Part shown: piece by piece, positions 35,396 through 49,150 of the stretch
How positions within the stretch are numbered: the first letter of the stretch is position 1
Layout of the letters: every line of letters starts with the position of its first letter
Origin: Climacium dendroides
Taxonomy: Eukaryota; Streptophyta; Bryopsida; Hypnales; Climaciaceae
NCBI GenBank assembly: GCA_950106755.1
Contig: OX467082.1
Span: forward strand, 6,386,001-6,450,000
Direction of reading: 5' to 3'
DNA: 64,000 nt
Translations under genes and position numbers: made by a program
Notes under the pieces: generated by a model
Told to the model about the DNA's origin: nothing
The model's database searches: none
What the model saw: only the letters and a program-made list of their open reading frames with translations

Positions 35396-36746
35396 TGTTA
35401 ACTGTCAATAATATATCCCATGTGAAATATATTGGTGCTTAGGTAGTAAAGAATGTAATTGACCTTCAAATATGACGACCCCTCATTATGACAATTATAT
35501 GCAAATGTGAAATGTGGAATTCTAATTTGAAGGGTTTTTAAAAATTTGGGCTTAGGCCTAGCTTAGGATACATGCCAAATTCAAAGAATCAATATTATTA
35601 TACTATAAGTTTATAATTGTACAAAAAAATTTATAATTTTATTAGACAGTGCTATATTGGAGAAATAGGGAATCACCCATGTCCACATGAGCTCGTGAAT
35701 TTTTTCAAGGCCGAATATATATATATGCATTTGATTTTTCAAAACAATTGCATTCTAGTACTTCAAAGGGGAATATGGATTTCATTGAAGTAAATCAATA
35801 GACTTCAATTGAACAAAAAAAAAACTTAAATGCTTGTTATCTAAGTAATGATGGCATTGATTATCGTTCACATATATAATTAATATTTGTATTTTGGAAT
35901 ATGTTGTCATGGTGAATCTTGTGAGTCTATTCAAAGTTCTAGGGTAGAACATTGAATTTATAATGTGGACTTTTGACTCGACTTTTGAAAGGATTGGTAT
36001 GATTCCAAGTCCAAAACTAGTTTATGACTTTTTTTTATTATGGATAATTCTAAGAATCAAGGGTGGGTATGTTGGCCATATACTGCCTACCGTAGCAAGT
36101 GATCTATTCTACCTTGGGCAATGGACATGCATTGTGGATTTTTTCAAAATTTTACAATACACATTTTAACATGTATTAATGTCATCACATCTAATTTTGT
36201 CATTTAAAAAAATGTTGTATTCTAAAATCTTATACAATGTCACTTACTCACTTTGTAGTATAGATACCTTGAAACTAACAATTGGGGCAAGTATATCATA
36301 CTTTATTGATTACAAGTAGGTTTCATCTCAAAAAATAGTTTTCTTAACTTTACAAAAAAAATTCAATACTAATGTCAATTAGTCAATATCAACTAATAAG
36401 ACCAAAAAATTAGCATAAATAGAATTATAAATGTATGCCACAAACTTATATCCCAAAAAATGTGATAATAATAAGAAATAGTGCATGTACAAAAGATTTT
36501 ATAGAAAAATATGCAATCTACAATCTTAGAGATTAATTACAATACTGATTGTATTGGAAAAACAACAACTACATGGTCAGACTTATAGTGATATAATATT
36601 AATCAATTATACTAAGGCTTTAATTATACAATTGCAAGCGTGCTTTTCATCTAACTAAATAATGACCAATTTGATCTTTTTAGGTGAAGCCATAAGGACT
36701 TAAAGAGTGTTGAAGATTACAAGAATTAAAATAATGACTAGCACCC
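35396..36746. other. AT-rich intergenic DNA
   Basis: No gene or repeat recognised. The stretch 35,941-36,170 has a short open frame without recognisable motifs. Confidence 0.4.
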
Positions 36747-37500
36747 AATCTTTGGAGGGGTCCCACTCTGACAATTTAGGTTCAAATTGGACGCATGATA
36801 TACTACTAGAAAGCTCTCAACGATACCTTTTCAATGGTATAGTATGAGGTACACAAAAGTGGATGGATGGGCAAATGAGTGGATGACTAGACAAGCAGAT
36901 GAGTTGATAGACCTCAATCTTTTAGGGGTCTTACCGTAGGAGTTTTTGTCCAAATTAGCCGCATAATATACCGTTGGAAAGCTCTCAACAATATATTATA
37001 AAGCCCATAATAGCGGGTGGATGGGCAGATGACTAGACAAGTAGACGGCTAAGTGGACCTTAATCTTTGGAGGGGCCTCACCGTTGGAATTCTTGTCCAA
37101 ATTGGATGCAAAATATATTGTTGGAAAGCTTTCAACAATATCTTTACAATAATATATTATAAGGTCCATTGAAGCAAAAGGCTAGGCGGATGGACAAACG
37201 GTTGCTAGATGGATGGGTTAGATAGGCAGACGAGTGGAAGGACAAACGATTGGACAAGCAGACGTGATGGACAAGCAGATGAATGAAGGGGCAAACATTT
37301 GAACAAGCAGATGAGATGAACAAGTGGATGGAAAACAACTAACGGGCAGATGGGTTGGACAAGCGAATAGGTGGAGAGGTAGACAGCTAGATAGGTGGAC
37401 GGGATGGACAAGTGGACAAGCAGTCGGGGCGGATGGGTCATTGGAAAAATAGGGTAGACAAGTCATTGAACAAACAAGGTAGACGGACAAGACTGACAGA
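36747..37500. repeat. Three about 150-165-bp tandem units grading into a GGACAAGCAGATGA-type minisatellite
   Basis: Units start at about 36,747, 36,913 and 37,060. Each has AATCTTTGGAGGGG or a close variant, TTGTCCAAATTGGA, GTTGGAAAGCTCTCAACAAT and a GGATGGGCAGATGA tail. From about 37,180 the tail motif alone repeats. ORFs over it are repeat artefacts. Confidence 0.75.
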
Positions 37501-37514
37501 CCTAGTGGCCGTTG

Positions 37515-37832
37515 CATTAGAGAAATTCTGAGCCCTCCGGAAGCCCACTCCACAGTGACCAAACCAGTCTATTAACCGTCCTGGAATTAGTAGGGGCATA
37601 TAGGTACAGTGCATGGTCAGAGTGTGTGAACTTCGCCAAAGATGTCAGGACTCAAGTAATGAGAGTGTAGTGGAAACCTCTATAATAATCAAGTACTTCA
37701 GTTTTAGTTAATCTTGCATTTGACAATGAAGTATAGGGGAAAAATTAATCATCAAGCAAAGTTAAAAGTAATCATGGGGTCCTTTTAGCTGCTGTGGAGC
37801 GGTCTTCTGGAGGGCTGAGAATTTCTCTAATG
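37515..37832. mobile_element. 318-bp MITE with about 38-bp terminal inverted repeats
   Basis: CATTAGAGAAATTCTGAGCC at the left is matched by the inverse of GGCTGAGAATTTCTCTAATG at the right, with pairing continuing through CCTCCGGAAG/CTTCTGGAGG and the CTCCAC/GTGGAG pair. No target duplication is clear, so the superfamily is unassigned. It abuts the minisatellite at 36,747-37,500. Confidence 0.75.
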
Positions 37833-40800
37833 GGATGGGCCATATTTACTGTCCTCAAGTAAATTTTGAGACATTGAATGTCACAAGACGTCTCGGGGGC
37901 GTGCATCTTCAAATGCTCAACATTAGGACGTAACTCAAGCCATCCAAATGTCTTGACAACCCTATTGATATGCCAAAAAAGTCATATTTGTTAAATTGTA
38001 ACTTTTCGCAGATTTTGAGACATAATGCTAGATATTATAAATTCATTTACAAAAATAATAATTAAAATAAATAATAAATAATACTCAAATAGAGATTTGA
38101 AAATGATATTTTAAAAGTTGGTGTTGTTACCTATTTATAAAAAAATACTAATAAAGAGATAAAGTGGTTTATTTTCGAGTCGAAGATAAAAATGAGATTG
38201 TGAAAAGTCTCAATATAACGAATATGGCCTTCAAATGGGTTTCACACATTGGAAAATATTATTTCAATGCAAGCCTATTTTTAAAGACAATTCTCTAAAA
38301 ATTAGTTTGTGACAAAGTTATACCCAAACTTGCCATGCTCCCTAGAAAACTTCCACTACCAATCAAGTTAAGATGAGGTACAACTTATTGACTTATGTAG
38401 TCTCTTCAAATTTATTTATTTTGCTGGAAGGCTCTATCGACATTTCCAGTTTTCCACAATGACCTAGACCAATTATCGAGGACAACCACATTTTGGTTCT
38501 TTTTAACTTTTATTTCTCTTAGGCTTGATAATCAACAAAGTCAATGTTGAGTTATTCTCAATTCTTCATTCACCAAGTACTGTTATACTGCTCTCATGAG
38601 CATAGAGGTGTAGTTGATTTTGAAAATGCGTGGTCTCATAAGGCAACACAATTTGCTTGTAATAAGGACAACAATATACGCTTATGTATTGATGCTTTGG
38701 TCTTGAAGAATGACAATACATAATATTTGTGTATCACCAATACTTCAATTTGTGTAAGCCGTAAGGGAGGAGAAATTTCCTCTTATTAGAACTTCTCATC
38801 AGGATTCCCTATATGTGGTTTTTTATTAGAGTGAATGGAGGAGAGGAGAAATTAGAGTATTCTTATCATTGTTTCTCAGTTGCATAGAAATTGAGTTGAA
38901 GTTTTCTTTTTAGTTGGTAGTCACGATGTAGAGAGGTATGTGTAGTGGAAATTTTTGAGACCCTATTTTGTAAAGTATTGTTCCAAAATGGCTTAAGGAT
39001 TCAATCATCAATGGTTTTGTAATGGTTTGGAGGACTTTCCATATGTATGAGTTTGAAGAGGATGTAGTTAGTGTTGAAACTTTTTTGGTGGTAAATGTAG
39101 ATGGTGATATGGCTACTACAATATATTTTCAATGTCATTGGTGAAACTTTGATTTTCAAAAGCTAGACACATTTTTGAAATAAAATCTTTTTTTTATAAA
39201 TTATTGTTCTAAAATGATTTAATGGTTGAGTCATCTATGGTTGAGCTAAGTTCAAAGTGCTTACAAGGTTTAGTCACCAATATTGAACAATTTGTTAAGT
39301 AGCTCTCAAACTCCCATTCATACAAATTAATTCAATAGAAACATGAATGTCCAATAGAAATTATCAAATGCATAGCCTCCCTATACGAAGCACCCAATAT
39401 AAATATAGAGGAGTTAGGAGTTAGGATTTTATTCCTTATGTGTATATTGACACAAAAGCGTTGGTATTCTATGTAGACAATGAGCACATGAGATTGAAAC
39501 CTTATAACACATTTAGGTTAATATATATATAGTTAGATTACATGGAGTTGTTGGTGCTTACTCAAAATAAATCTACAATGCAAGAATTGGCTTGCCAATG
39601 TTTAGGTTAACCCCCTAAGGATGTTGTTGTTTTCTATATGCTCTCTCTTGTTGTATACAAAAGGAAAATTAAATAGCACATAAATCCCACTCAAGCTATA
39701 AATTTCAGACTAAGCCACAAATATACTAATGGTTAACTAAATTTTTTTAGGAATTTTTGAGTGTTTGGAGAAGATCAAATAAATTCAATCTACAGACAAC
39801 ATGTTGGAAGGCAACATCCCCTTAAGGGGTTAAGGTTTTAGGTTATAGTTACCGTATACATGAGAGTTTGACATTACTGCATCTAGTATCTTTATGACAA
39901 ACTCATTCAAATTCTCATTGTAACATTCTCAACATTAGATGAAATTAAAGGCCTTTACAAGACTGCAAATTCTTGGGCTTTGAAAACAATCTCAACTGCG
40001 TGGAAATGTTGCTGGCTACATAGTCCGACGTGGTCGAGACCGTGCCATGCCATTTTTTTAAACAACAAAAAAAAAATCAATTTTTATTGCATTTTAGAAA
40101 TATAAAATTTTAAAATTCTAACAACTGGACGCATTCTTTTACTATTGCGAGAACAGAATTGAGAATGGGCTTGAAACAATCATTTAGAGATCTCAAATGT
40201 CTTCTAATATATTGTTTGGATGAAACTACAATAGGGAATTGGACTCTAAATATTTTATAAATATTTACCCTTAAAGGACAAAGGACTGACCTTGGAAATC
40301 ATCCGTTTTCATAACCATGCAAATAATTGGCTTAAGAAATAGCAAAAGCACTCATTAGAAGTCAAACTATTGTAGAAGACTGCCCCTTTTTACAACAAAA
40401 TTTCAAAGATGAATAGATGTATTTTTGTCCTACTAGAAGGATTCCTTGTCATCTATCAGATGTCAAACATCCGTGTCAATGTTTAAAGATTAAAGAAAAT
40501 TTGTAGTGGTATGTCTCAAATGGATTTATTTGGCATGCATAGTCATTTGTTGATCTATCACTTGGAGTGTCCACACTGGTAATATTTCAAAGTATATAAA
40601 TTAATAAAAAGATATATAGGAAAAGGAACCAATATTTAGATTATCCATAAAGTCCCATAGGGCCTCTTTACATGTATCATCATTGAGGGAATTGCACAGC
40701 AAGTACTATAGGAAAAATAGGCATTGCACTTTTCATGTAGATCCAGTGAGTAGGGAAGAAAAAAATAAAAAAAATTAACACATATTAGATTCACTAGACT

Positions 40801-43800
40801 CCACCAATGTTGTTCACTAGTATTGGTGAAACTTCAACTCTTCCTTTTCTACTTGTCCACCATGGCAAGACAATTGGTAGAACTGCTTTTGTCTTCTTGC
40901 TTGAATTAGTTATAAATTTGCCTATTGGGCAAGCATGTAAGGAGGCCCTTAAGAGCATTTGTAGTGGACTTGACAACATTGATGGTCGAGGTGACGGTAT
41001 TAGCATTGTACGAAGTGTAAACAAATTTGTCATTTATTTTGTGCTCCAATGCAACCGTTATGGGCGGCTCCTCTTCCATGGCCTTGGTTTGTGACCACTC
41101 AGGACCGACTAATTTGCAAAATGTAAAGGCCCACAAGTTGACTCTATGTAAAAATACTCATTCTTGTCATACCTTTTTCCACATTGTAATGTGTGCAAAT
41201 CAATGCAATTTTCCCTTGTTTGCATGAAAAATCATTTTTTAATGTAGAATCTTATCTTTTCTTTCTTTTTATAATGTGGAAAAGTCCATTTGATGTTTGA
41301 ATTTTCCACTTTGCATTGGATCAATTTGTTCTAAAAAAAATTCAACACTATACAGGCCTTGTGGAATGTCCCTTCATTTGTTGATACAAGGATTGTTTAC
41401 TAAGAAACCAAGCTTGTAGTTGAGAAGTAAATGCTATACGGCAAGTTTACAAACACTAGAGCACTTTTTAGCTCTTTGCAATTGAAGAAGCTAGCTAGCA
41501 CTCCCTCTATCTCAAAATAATCTTATTACATAAAATGTTTTGGATTAAACTCAAAAATAATAATTTTAAAAATTTGTTTTGAGCCATATGATATGTAGAG
41601 TTTGATGTTCTCTTATTATTTAAAAAATTTCAACTCTCAATTAGTTTTCAAATTTTAGTTGTAGAGTATGAAAGAGTGAGTATTTTCAAGGAGAACTACT
41701 AGCCATTCATTTCTTGAGTTCTTGTAGTGTCTTTCTGTCTTCCTACTTGATTAGGCAGTGGCTTAGTGACAACTCACTTTGTGAATCAAAATTTTTGTAT
41801 AGTAAGTTACACTATTGAAGATGAGAAGATTGTGGCATGACATTAGCTTATCACCTTCTATCCAAAATCCAGCCCAACTATCCTATAGTACCATAATGGC
41901 TATACAAAAGATATATAGTGACTAAGCTTGTAATGGATAATTTTTGGATGGAATTTCAAAATTTGCACATTTGCACTCATTATTAAGTAGAATTTTTTTT
42001 ATAACCATTATGTTTAATTTTGTGGGTTCTTCCTCCATGTCATAAGATAAAGATAATTTTGGGACAAAATTTTAAGGCCAACAAGATATCATTTTGGGAT
42101 AAAGGAAGTAATTGTATTCATGATCCACACTAATAGTAGAAACTTCTATTGAGAGTATAAATACTTTCATTTATATTCCAATCAAATATTTCATTCACTT
42201 TTGAATTTACTTTTATTTTGGTTCATCGATAAGGAATGTAAATAAATGGATGTAGTATGTACAAAATCTTAGTATATGAACTTGTTTGTTATTAGGCCCA
42301 ATTTGTACTTGGAACTAGATTGAAGGCCAAGCGAAATTCTCCAAGTTTGAACCAATATAATCACTCAATTTCTCCAAATTTGGCCCATGGGCTTTATAAT
42401 AGGGCTGGATTGAAACCACAACTCATCCTACATGTTGCCTTAAGTGGCATGGATTTGACTCCAAACCATCTGGCCCCAAGGGAGCAATCAAGACAAGGCT
42501 TTGGATAGTCCAATCTCCCATTTAGGACCAAATTGGGACTAGATTGGTCTCTTCCATTGGATCGTATAAATCTCCATCGTCTACCAATGCAAGGGCTTTT
42601 GTTTTCTTTTTTGGTACATGCTTATTAATTGTGAGCTCATGAAACTTCTTTCCATCTGGATTGCACTTGTATATATTTAAGGCCCAAGAATTGTTTATTG
42701 ATTTATTCTAGTTATTGATTTGTTCTATTTACTCAAATATATATATATTGGACCTAAATAATCTTTACTAGTTTATTCTAGTTTTTGATTTTTTTTCATT
42801 TCTTGATTTGTTCCATTTACTCCATTATTTACTCATTTGTTCCATTTACATGAGATGTTTATTTGGTTAAGAACAATGGTTTTTTGGTACAATTTTTTGG
42901 TACATTTCTTGTCAAACACAAATCTATATATAGAAGTCATTTTTGAAGCTATGCCACAAAGTGAAATTTGTAAGATGATGTGTGCTTTTACCAATTCTAA
43001 TGACAAAATCTTGAAAAAAGAATATGATATAGAAAGATTACGGTACTAGAATTAACATTTATAATAAAATCTGTTCTACATTTATTATAGAATTTATTCA
43101 AGTTCTTATAATAAAGAATTTTGTATTTTTTTAATAATAAAATTAAGAATATAGATTTTTTTTAAAAGATAAAAAGAGATGTTTTTTCAAATTGTGTCCG
43201 TATAGTGACAAAACCAAAATTATTAATTAAGTTTCTTGAAATTCTTGAAATTATCATGAAAATAAATGACAATTATTTCAAAGCTACAACTCTAGTTTCA
43301 AAATCAACTCTTGTTTCAATGTCAAGAGAAAGAAAAATGTTTAAAAAATGTCAAAGAAGTCCTTGTTTTTTTGTAATAGAAAAATAGGAAGAAAAAAAAA
43401 GGTTAAAAAAAGGTTAAAAAAATTCTCTCTTCTATTTTTAAACAAGATGTATGGACCCTAGAGAATCATCTACAAAAACATAATTATCATGTCTACATCA
43501 AAAAAATTGATCTCACAACATGTAGATAGGGATTAGTCTTAAAAATTGAATGATATTGTTTGTAGAGCCCAATGGATCACTTAATTCCAACATATATCTA
43601 CTACAATCATATGCATTAAAGAGGGTATTTAAATGGGGACTATCACATTTTTGGAATACTTGAGGTATATTTTAGATATATTTTGGATGTTACATTGGAC
43701 GTTGGCATTGACATAAAAATACAACTTGTTTTATTGAACGTCCACTAAAATCTATCTCTTTAAATCATGAAAATGTCACATAAAACATGGGGTTCTTATA

Positions 43801-43879
43801 GTGACAATTGTGTTGGCAACCTCAAATGCTAGAATGCCAATATTGTTTGCAATGTTGTGAAAAAAATGAACAACAAAGA
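37833..43879. other. AT-rich intergenic DNA
   Basis: About 6 kb with stops in all frames. Small ORFs, such as those at 40,794-41,136, lack recognisable motifs. There is probably old, unrecognisable transposon DNA here; nothing specific can be supported. Confidence 0.4.
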
Positions 43880-45035
43880 TTGTGCAACACAACATTACAA
43901 TGGCCGCACTTACATATACAAGTATGATGGTGAATTATAAGAAAAATCAAAATGAGCAAATGCAGTTCTTCCTATGCAATGACTATATTGAACATTGTAT
44001 AATGGAAACAAAATGGAAGTGGGTGTTGTCAAAATTGCCTATTCCTGCCATTTGGCTAGTGAAAAAGGGCATTGCCTTGTCAAAGCAAGAAATTTTTAGC
44101 TTAAAATCTTCTAGTTTTTAACTTCCACAACATAAAGTCATTTCTCCTCGGAGATTGTTGGGTGGAGGAATTGGTGTAGATCTAGTTTTTGCTTACCCCA
44201 TTCCATCTGCTACTAATGAACATCCAAAATTTCAAGTAGGAAAGGTTGTTCGTCGCAATCCAAAGGCACCAACAACAAAGCATGCAAACAATTCTGCTTC
44301 GACAATGACCCTCAATGCGCGGATTCATAAGGTGACCATGGTTCCTCACCTTAGCTTTGATTGCATAGTCATTTTAAATTCAGACGCAAAGCTCCACAAC
44401 GGAGCAATATATGCTAACAATTTCATCGTTTACAGAATATAGGTATCTATACTTCAAAAAATGCAGACACAATCTTTGGGAAAGCAAGGTCAGTGGGCAA
44501 ATTGTAAGCAGTATATTTTATTTTCACAATGATTTACAACTTGCAATCAACAGTGGATGGCTTCATTCATACTTCTAGTTTTGGTTTTAATGAAGTGAAG
44601 TAAATCCTTCTTAGTGGCATTCTAAACCATTTAGACCCTAATTAGGACTTCTTGATGTGCCAACTAAGTATGGTTATCATTGAAGTTGTAGTAATACTAA
44701 AAGGGCCACTATTTGGGAACTTTCGTCCCTTAAGATTACTGCCTAGATGTGTGTCTTTGGTCTATTTGTATTATGCCTTATGCTATTAGTATTGCGAAAT
44801 TCATTTTATGTACCTTTAATCGTGCATCCATTAATTTCTTCCATGCAGGGTATTACTATAGCCCTTCACATTGGATTCAATAGTATATTGGCCTCCACAC
44901 CTTGAACCTACTATAATATATTCTATCAATATAGTCACCCACCATCCAAAGACCTAAAAATGCATAGTCATAGGTCAAAATCAAATTTCTTATACTCATC
45001 ATGATGAATTCTAAACCACAGTTATAGGTCCTTCA
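43880..45035 (+). pseudogene. Degenerate C-terminal fragment of a related MULE transposase plus right subterminal sequence
   Basis: The frame at 44,155-44,442 gives RRLLGGGIG, GKVVRRNPKAPTTKH and DAKLHN. These align with RRLFTSSRI, GKQVRRSSKAPTENH and EPNQKV of the transposase at 31,204-34,817. About 44,570 gives GFIHTSSFGFNEVK, matching DTFIHAPTLSLDEVK. About 45,012-45,030 (TAAACCACAGTTATAGGTCC) recalls the element's subterminal TAAATCCACGGTCATGGGTCC-like block. Frameshifts and stops are frequent, so this is an older insertion than the one at 23,197. Confidence 0.7.
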
Positions 45036-45149
45036 TGACAAATTATATTCATTTCTGAAATTGTGGAAGTATTCTCCATGTTCAATATCCATTTTATTTT
45101 TTTCCAACACTCTTTCTTCATTTAGCACACTCCTTGGTTCCACTATGCC

Positions 45150-45335
45150 AAGGATTTTCCCATCCAAGTCCACTACTTCTTTTGTCACCAACTTTTTTTA
45201 ATCCACTTCCATGTACTTTCATCCTATTATTTTCATCCCACTATTTTCATCTACTTTTATCCAAGTTTCATCTACCTTCATCCTACTTCTTTCATCTATT
45301 GTCACCTACTTTTCATCTCTCTTCATCCAAAAACT
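45150..45335. repeat. Degenerate TTTCATCC/ACTTTCATCT tandem tract
   Basis: Repeated 9-16-bp units with TTTTCATC (CTACTTTTATCCAAGTTTCATC and variants). Simple-sequence origin; the overlapping ORF is not called. Confidence 0.65.
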
Positions 45336-45483
45336 CTTACCAAAAAATTCTAATTCTTTATTGTATCCTAAAAGCTACGCTTCCCATTTCCCACTTCATG
45401 CTCCTTGTTCCTTGCTACCTGCTCACGCACGAGCAACATCGAATTGATCTCTATGAATTTCTTTGCCATGAGAAAGAAAAAAC

Positions 45484-45995
45484 ATTCTTTCATTCATGTG
45501 ATTACAAAACAGAAGACTTGATGTTTCTTGACATAACCTTTCCCACTAATATATGAAGTGTAGAATACTATATTTTGTGTAAAAATTATATGCTACAATG
45601 AAATTACTAGGACAACCATATTATGCTACATGTACATAAATGTATTCAGCCCTCAAGAGCCTTCCTAGGCTTCCCTTCCATTAGATGGCAAAGTCACTAG
45701 GTTTGTATAATTTTGTTGGTGCATGCTCTGCTCCATTTCCACCTCAAAGTTTGGGAATCCTTGATTAATGTCTTATAGCTGCTGCTATTGATAGCAAAAT
45801 TGACATGGCCATTGAAGGTTTGGAATTCTAGATTCTTGGAGTTGTTGTTGTCGAATACATTGCTAATGTTGTAACTGCAACATTTCACATTTGGGCACCA
45901 AATTCTTGGATTTGCTGCTACTAATAAAAACTTTGTTGTTGTAGAAGAGAAATTTGTTGCTAAAGAAGGTGCACAAGTGCTTAAAGTATGATACA
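45484..45995 (-). pseudogene. 3'-terminal fragment of the AP2-like gene (duplicate of 3,950-4,420)
   Basis: It aligns with the 3' flank and Gln-rich last exon of the gene at 4,093-6,060. Shared blocks include CATTCATGTGA, CACTAATATATGAAGTGTA and TTCTTGGAGTTGTTG. The coding frame is destroyed by indels, and only the 3' end is present. It ends abruptly where BTB-flank sequence begins at about 45,997. Confidence 0.75.
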
Positions 45996-46453
45996 TTATT
46001 TAGATGACATAAGAATAAATAATGAATTTTCTAAGTGCTAGTGATAAGTGTACCATATATGGTAGCAACACCCATAACCATTAATTTAAGGTTTTGGACA
46101 TGATGTCTATTAATACACATTTAAAAAATTATTGAACCGTATGAGCAAGAGATAAATAATTCTTGTGCACTTTCAAATGTATTATTTGGACAATGCACCA
46201 ATGATAGCATACAAGTCCATTTCAAGGTTCAATGGCCATAAACATTTAGAGAAGTCATGCTCACACAACTTGTTCATTGAAAGCCAATAGAGTGTGTGAA
46301 CAAGAAACATGAGTAATTCAATACTAGTGTTTCCATTTTCTACTCTACATTTCTAGAGGGTCATATCATTATTTAGTTAAAAAATTATGGTTTGCAACTT
46401 TTGCATGTGTTTGAAACTCAATTATGTCCCCAATTCTTGTTCTTGCAAGATAT

Positions 46454-49150
46454 ATTGAGGCGGGCATAGTTTGTTCAAACATTGACATACAAAAGTTCTT
46501 GACAAACAAGTCTGACACATCGATAGAAGCAATTGAGAAGAAATATTCTGTTTCTCTGCTCTTGAACATGTTGGAAGATGGTCTATATGCAGACATCACC
46601 TTCCAAGCAAAAGAAGGCATAGTTATAGCATTCCAAAGCATGTTGGCCACAACATCATTCGTATTTCGAGAAATGTTCTAACAAGAGATGAAGGCACTAC
46701 AACCCCCTTCCATGTAAGCTTGCCTTAATTGCTTGACATGGCCATAAAGAGTTTGAAAGTATTGGTTTTGATTTTGGTTTACATCACAAATGAGAAAACA
46801 AGAGCTATGCCAAAGTTTAATGTTAATATGGTAGACAAGTACTTCATTGCCTCGTTTGATGCTACTTGCAAATTTGAGGTGGAGGATAGACTGGATGTGG
46901 TTCTAGATGTTAAACTCTTGTACCAAAGTTCTATATAGATAAATGATAACCAATGACATTCATTAGTTTAGTCAGATAAGTTAGAATATCATTAACCAAT
47001 GATATTGTAGTGTTAACATGTACCTTAGCTTTAGCTCACAATTAGTGTGTATAAACACTTGTTTTATTTGTAATTCAATCATCTTGTTATGATCACACAC
47101 AACGCTTATTATGTTGTTTATCATTGTATCAAAGCATAAAATCTACCTTAAACTTGTTAAACCAGTCAAACTTGTTTTGTCTTATTGTGACTCATTGAAA
47201 TTTTATACTCACCAAACTCTTGGACTTGTTATTCTTCTACAATCAAATTCAGTTAGCAAGATCAGTTAGAGTGAGTGATGAGATTAAATGATTTGTCAAA
47301 ATGAGTGACTAGAGTAAATGATCAATGAAAGTGAGTGATGAGGGTAAATGATTAGTTAGAGTGAGTGATCAAAGTTCCTAAACAAGTCAATTGAGAAGGT
47401 ATAGTTCTTAATAAACAACGAACATGGTGATTGGAAGAAAGTTGCAATAATGGAGAGGAGCAAAATGAGCAAAATGATTAGAGTTAGCTCTACTAGATCC
47501 CCCATTATACTTATCACATCCCTATCTCTTTAGGTGCCCAAAGTGCATTAGTGAGCAAGGGGGACCTTAGGGTGACTTCCCAAACCTTGCAAAAATCTAA
47601 GAAGGAAAAAATGAGTGACTTACGAGCAAACAAAGTACAATAGTGTCCTATATTAGAAGGACATGGTAGAGTATTTTATATGCTAGGAAAGCTCTTAAGA
47701 AGATGTTTTCAATAGTTTAAAAAATGCATAATTTGAACTAGTAGGCTAAAAGTTATGGCCGTTCAAAGTTAGTGGTGTCCATAAGGTGCTGGGACACTTA
47801 AAGGCTAGGAATGAGAGGTTCCCAATGAATCATTCATGAAAATATGGCATGTAGCATATCATTAAAAAGATAAAAATACAAGAAAGCTAAAATGATAAGC
47901 ATTATGAGGTTTTAAGCTATGAACCCACAGTTATAACCAAGAGAAGGGCTGTAGTGAAGGCAAGATGTCACTTATAATGAATTCAAATCTTTTGGGGACC
48001 ATGATTTTGTAATCAATTAGGTAATTGAGATAAATGAGAAGTCTATTGATATTTATTTATTGTATAAATATCTAAAATTTGTTTGTATGTGAGATTTGGA
48101 GCTCTGATCACAAAGTTATGTTGTTTAGAAGTTTAGAAGTTCAAACACGGTCGTAACTTGGTGATGTTGGTTGAAAATGGATGGTCTTCCAAAATCAATG
48201 GGGGTTTTGAAAGCCTCTTTGACCTATAAAAGAGGGGTCTGTTGAATCCCATAGAAAGTATTATAGGAGGAGTTGGTCTCCCTCTTTATTTCTTCTTAGA
48301 GCCTTGATGAGTCCGGGTGACTCAAGATTGGTAATGCAACTTCACCACTAGGTTTAAAACACCATGGGACACTTGTGTGTCTCTCATGACTTTGGTTGAA
48401 TGAAGTTCCACTCTTTGCTAGATCATTCTGGATGTATATTGAGTTATAAGTTCTAGTTAGTTATGATGTGAAATTAATAAATATATAATGGGCCTAATAT
48501 AAAGTGGGATAACATTTCAAGGGTAGTTAGCACCGATAGGGAATAGTGTTTTTGTTGAGTGCTTGGACATCAATGAAAGTTTTGCTCTATATCACCAAAT
48601 GACATATCTATGACATCAATGACATCAATGGAAGTATATGCAGGAGTATGTGTTAGCAATCCTAGAGACTAGGATTTAACAATATGAGTTGAAAATAAGA
48701 ACTATTATTGTATGTGTGTGGCATGTGCAATTTTAATGAGTTGAGATTCAAGTGATACTAAAAGTAAAACATAGTAAACCCATTAAGTTGTAAAGGGCTT
48801 CTAAAGATTGTTGGGAGTTGTAAGGTGTTACTTGGATAACGACAATACTAATGCAAGGACTGCTCAACATCACTAGTGAGTACAAAAGTACCTTTGCAAA
48901 CTATTAGGATGTCTATCCCCAATACTAGGCTCTAACGTTGGTATCTAAGTATGATTATTGTAAAGCTTGCTTATTGTATGTTATGCATCAATGAAGAAGG
49001 TTATGAAATCAACAACTACTATACTAGAGATGCAAAACAATTCTAAAGTGGTGCATTGCTGCAAAATTGAGGCAATGTCCAAAGATTTTTGTTGTGAAAG
49101 TTGTCAGCAGAAAACAACACCAAAGCACAAAAAGCAGCCTTCAATTTGAG
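46454..49150 (+). pseudogene. BTB/POZ protein, copy B, split by a 2-kb insertion
   Basis: The 5' part (46,454-46,919) and 3' part (48,893-49,150) together span the intact gene at 52,306-53,043. The start codon is lost (the ATGGCTTGTTC equivalent reads ATAGTTTGTTC). A CAA codon has become TAA at 46,679-46,681, and an indel with a TAA follows near 46,720. The 3' part restores TTILEMQNNSKVV, then CCESCQQKTTPKHKK. Non-functional. Confidence 0.88.
46925..48887. mobile_element. Unclassified 1.96-kb insertion in BTB copy B, with Copia-like primer-binding site
   Basis: BTB homology stops at about 46,920 and resumes at about 48,890. GTACC occurs at both edges (46920-46924 and 48888-48892), a possible 5-bp target duplication. 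About 200 bp inside, TTATCA is followed by TTGTATCAAAGC. This resembles an LTR end plus the initiator-Met tRNA primer-binding site (TGGTATCAGAGC) of plant Copia elements. No gag-pol frame and no second LTR were recognised, so it could be a truncated or LARD/TRIM-type retroelement. Confidence 0.6.

Noticed and set aside
37144..37562. Several Leu/Pro/Ser-rich reverse ORFs
   Set aside because: Translation of the GGACAAGCAGATGA minisatellite.
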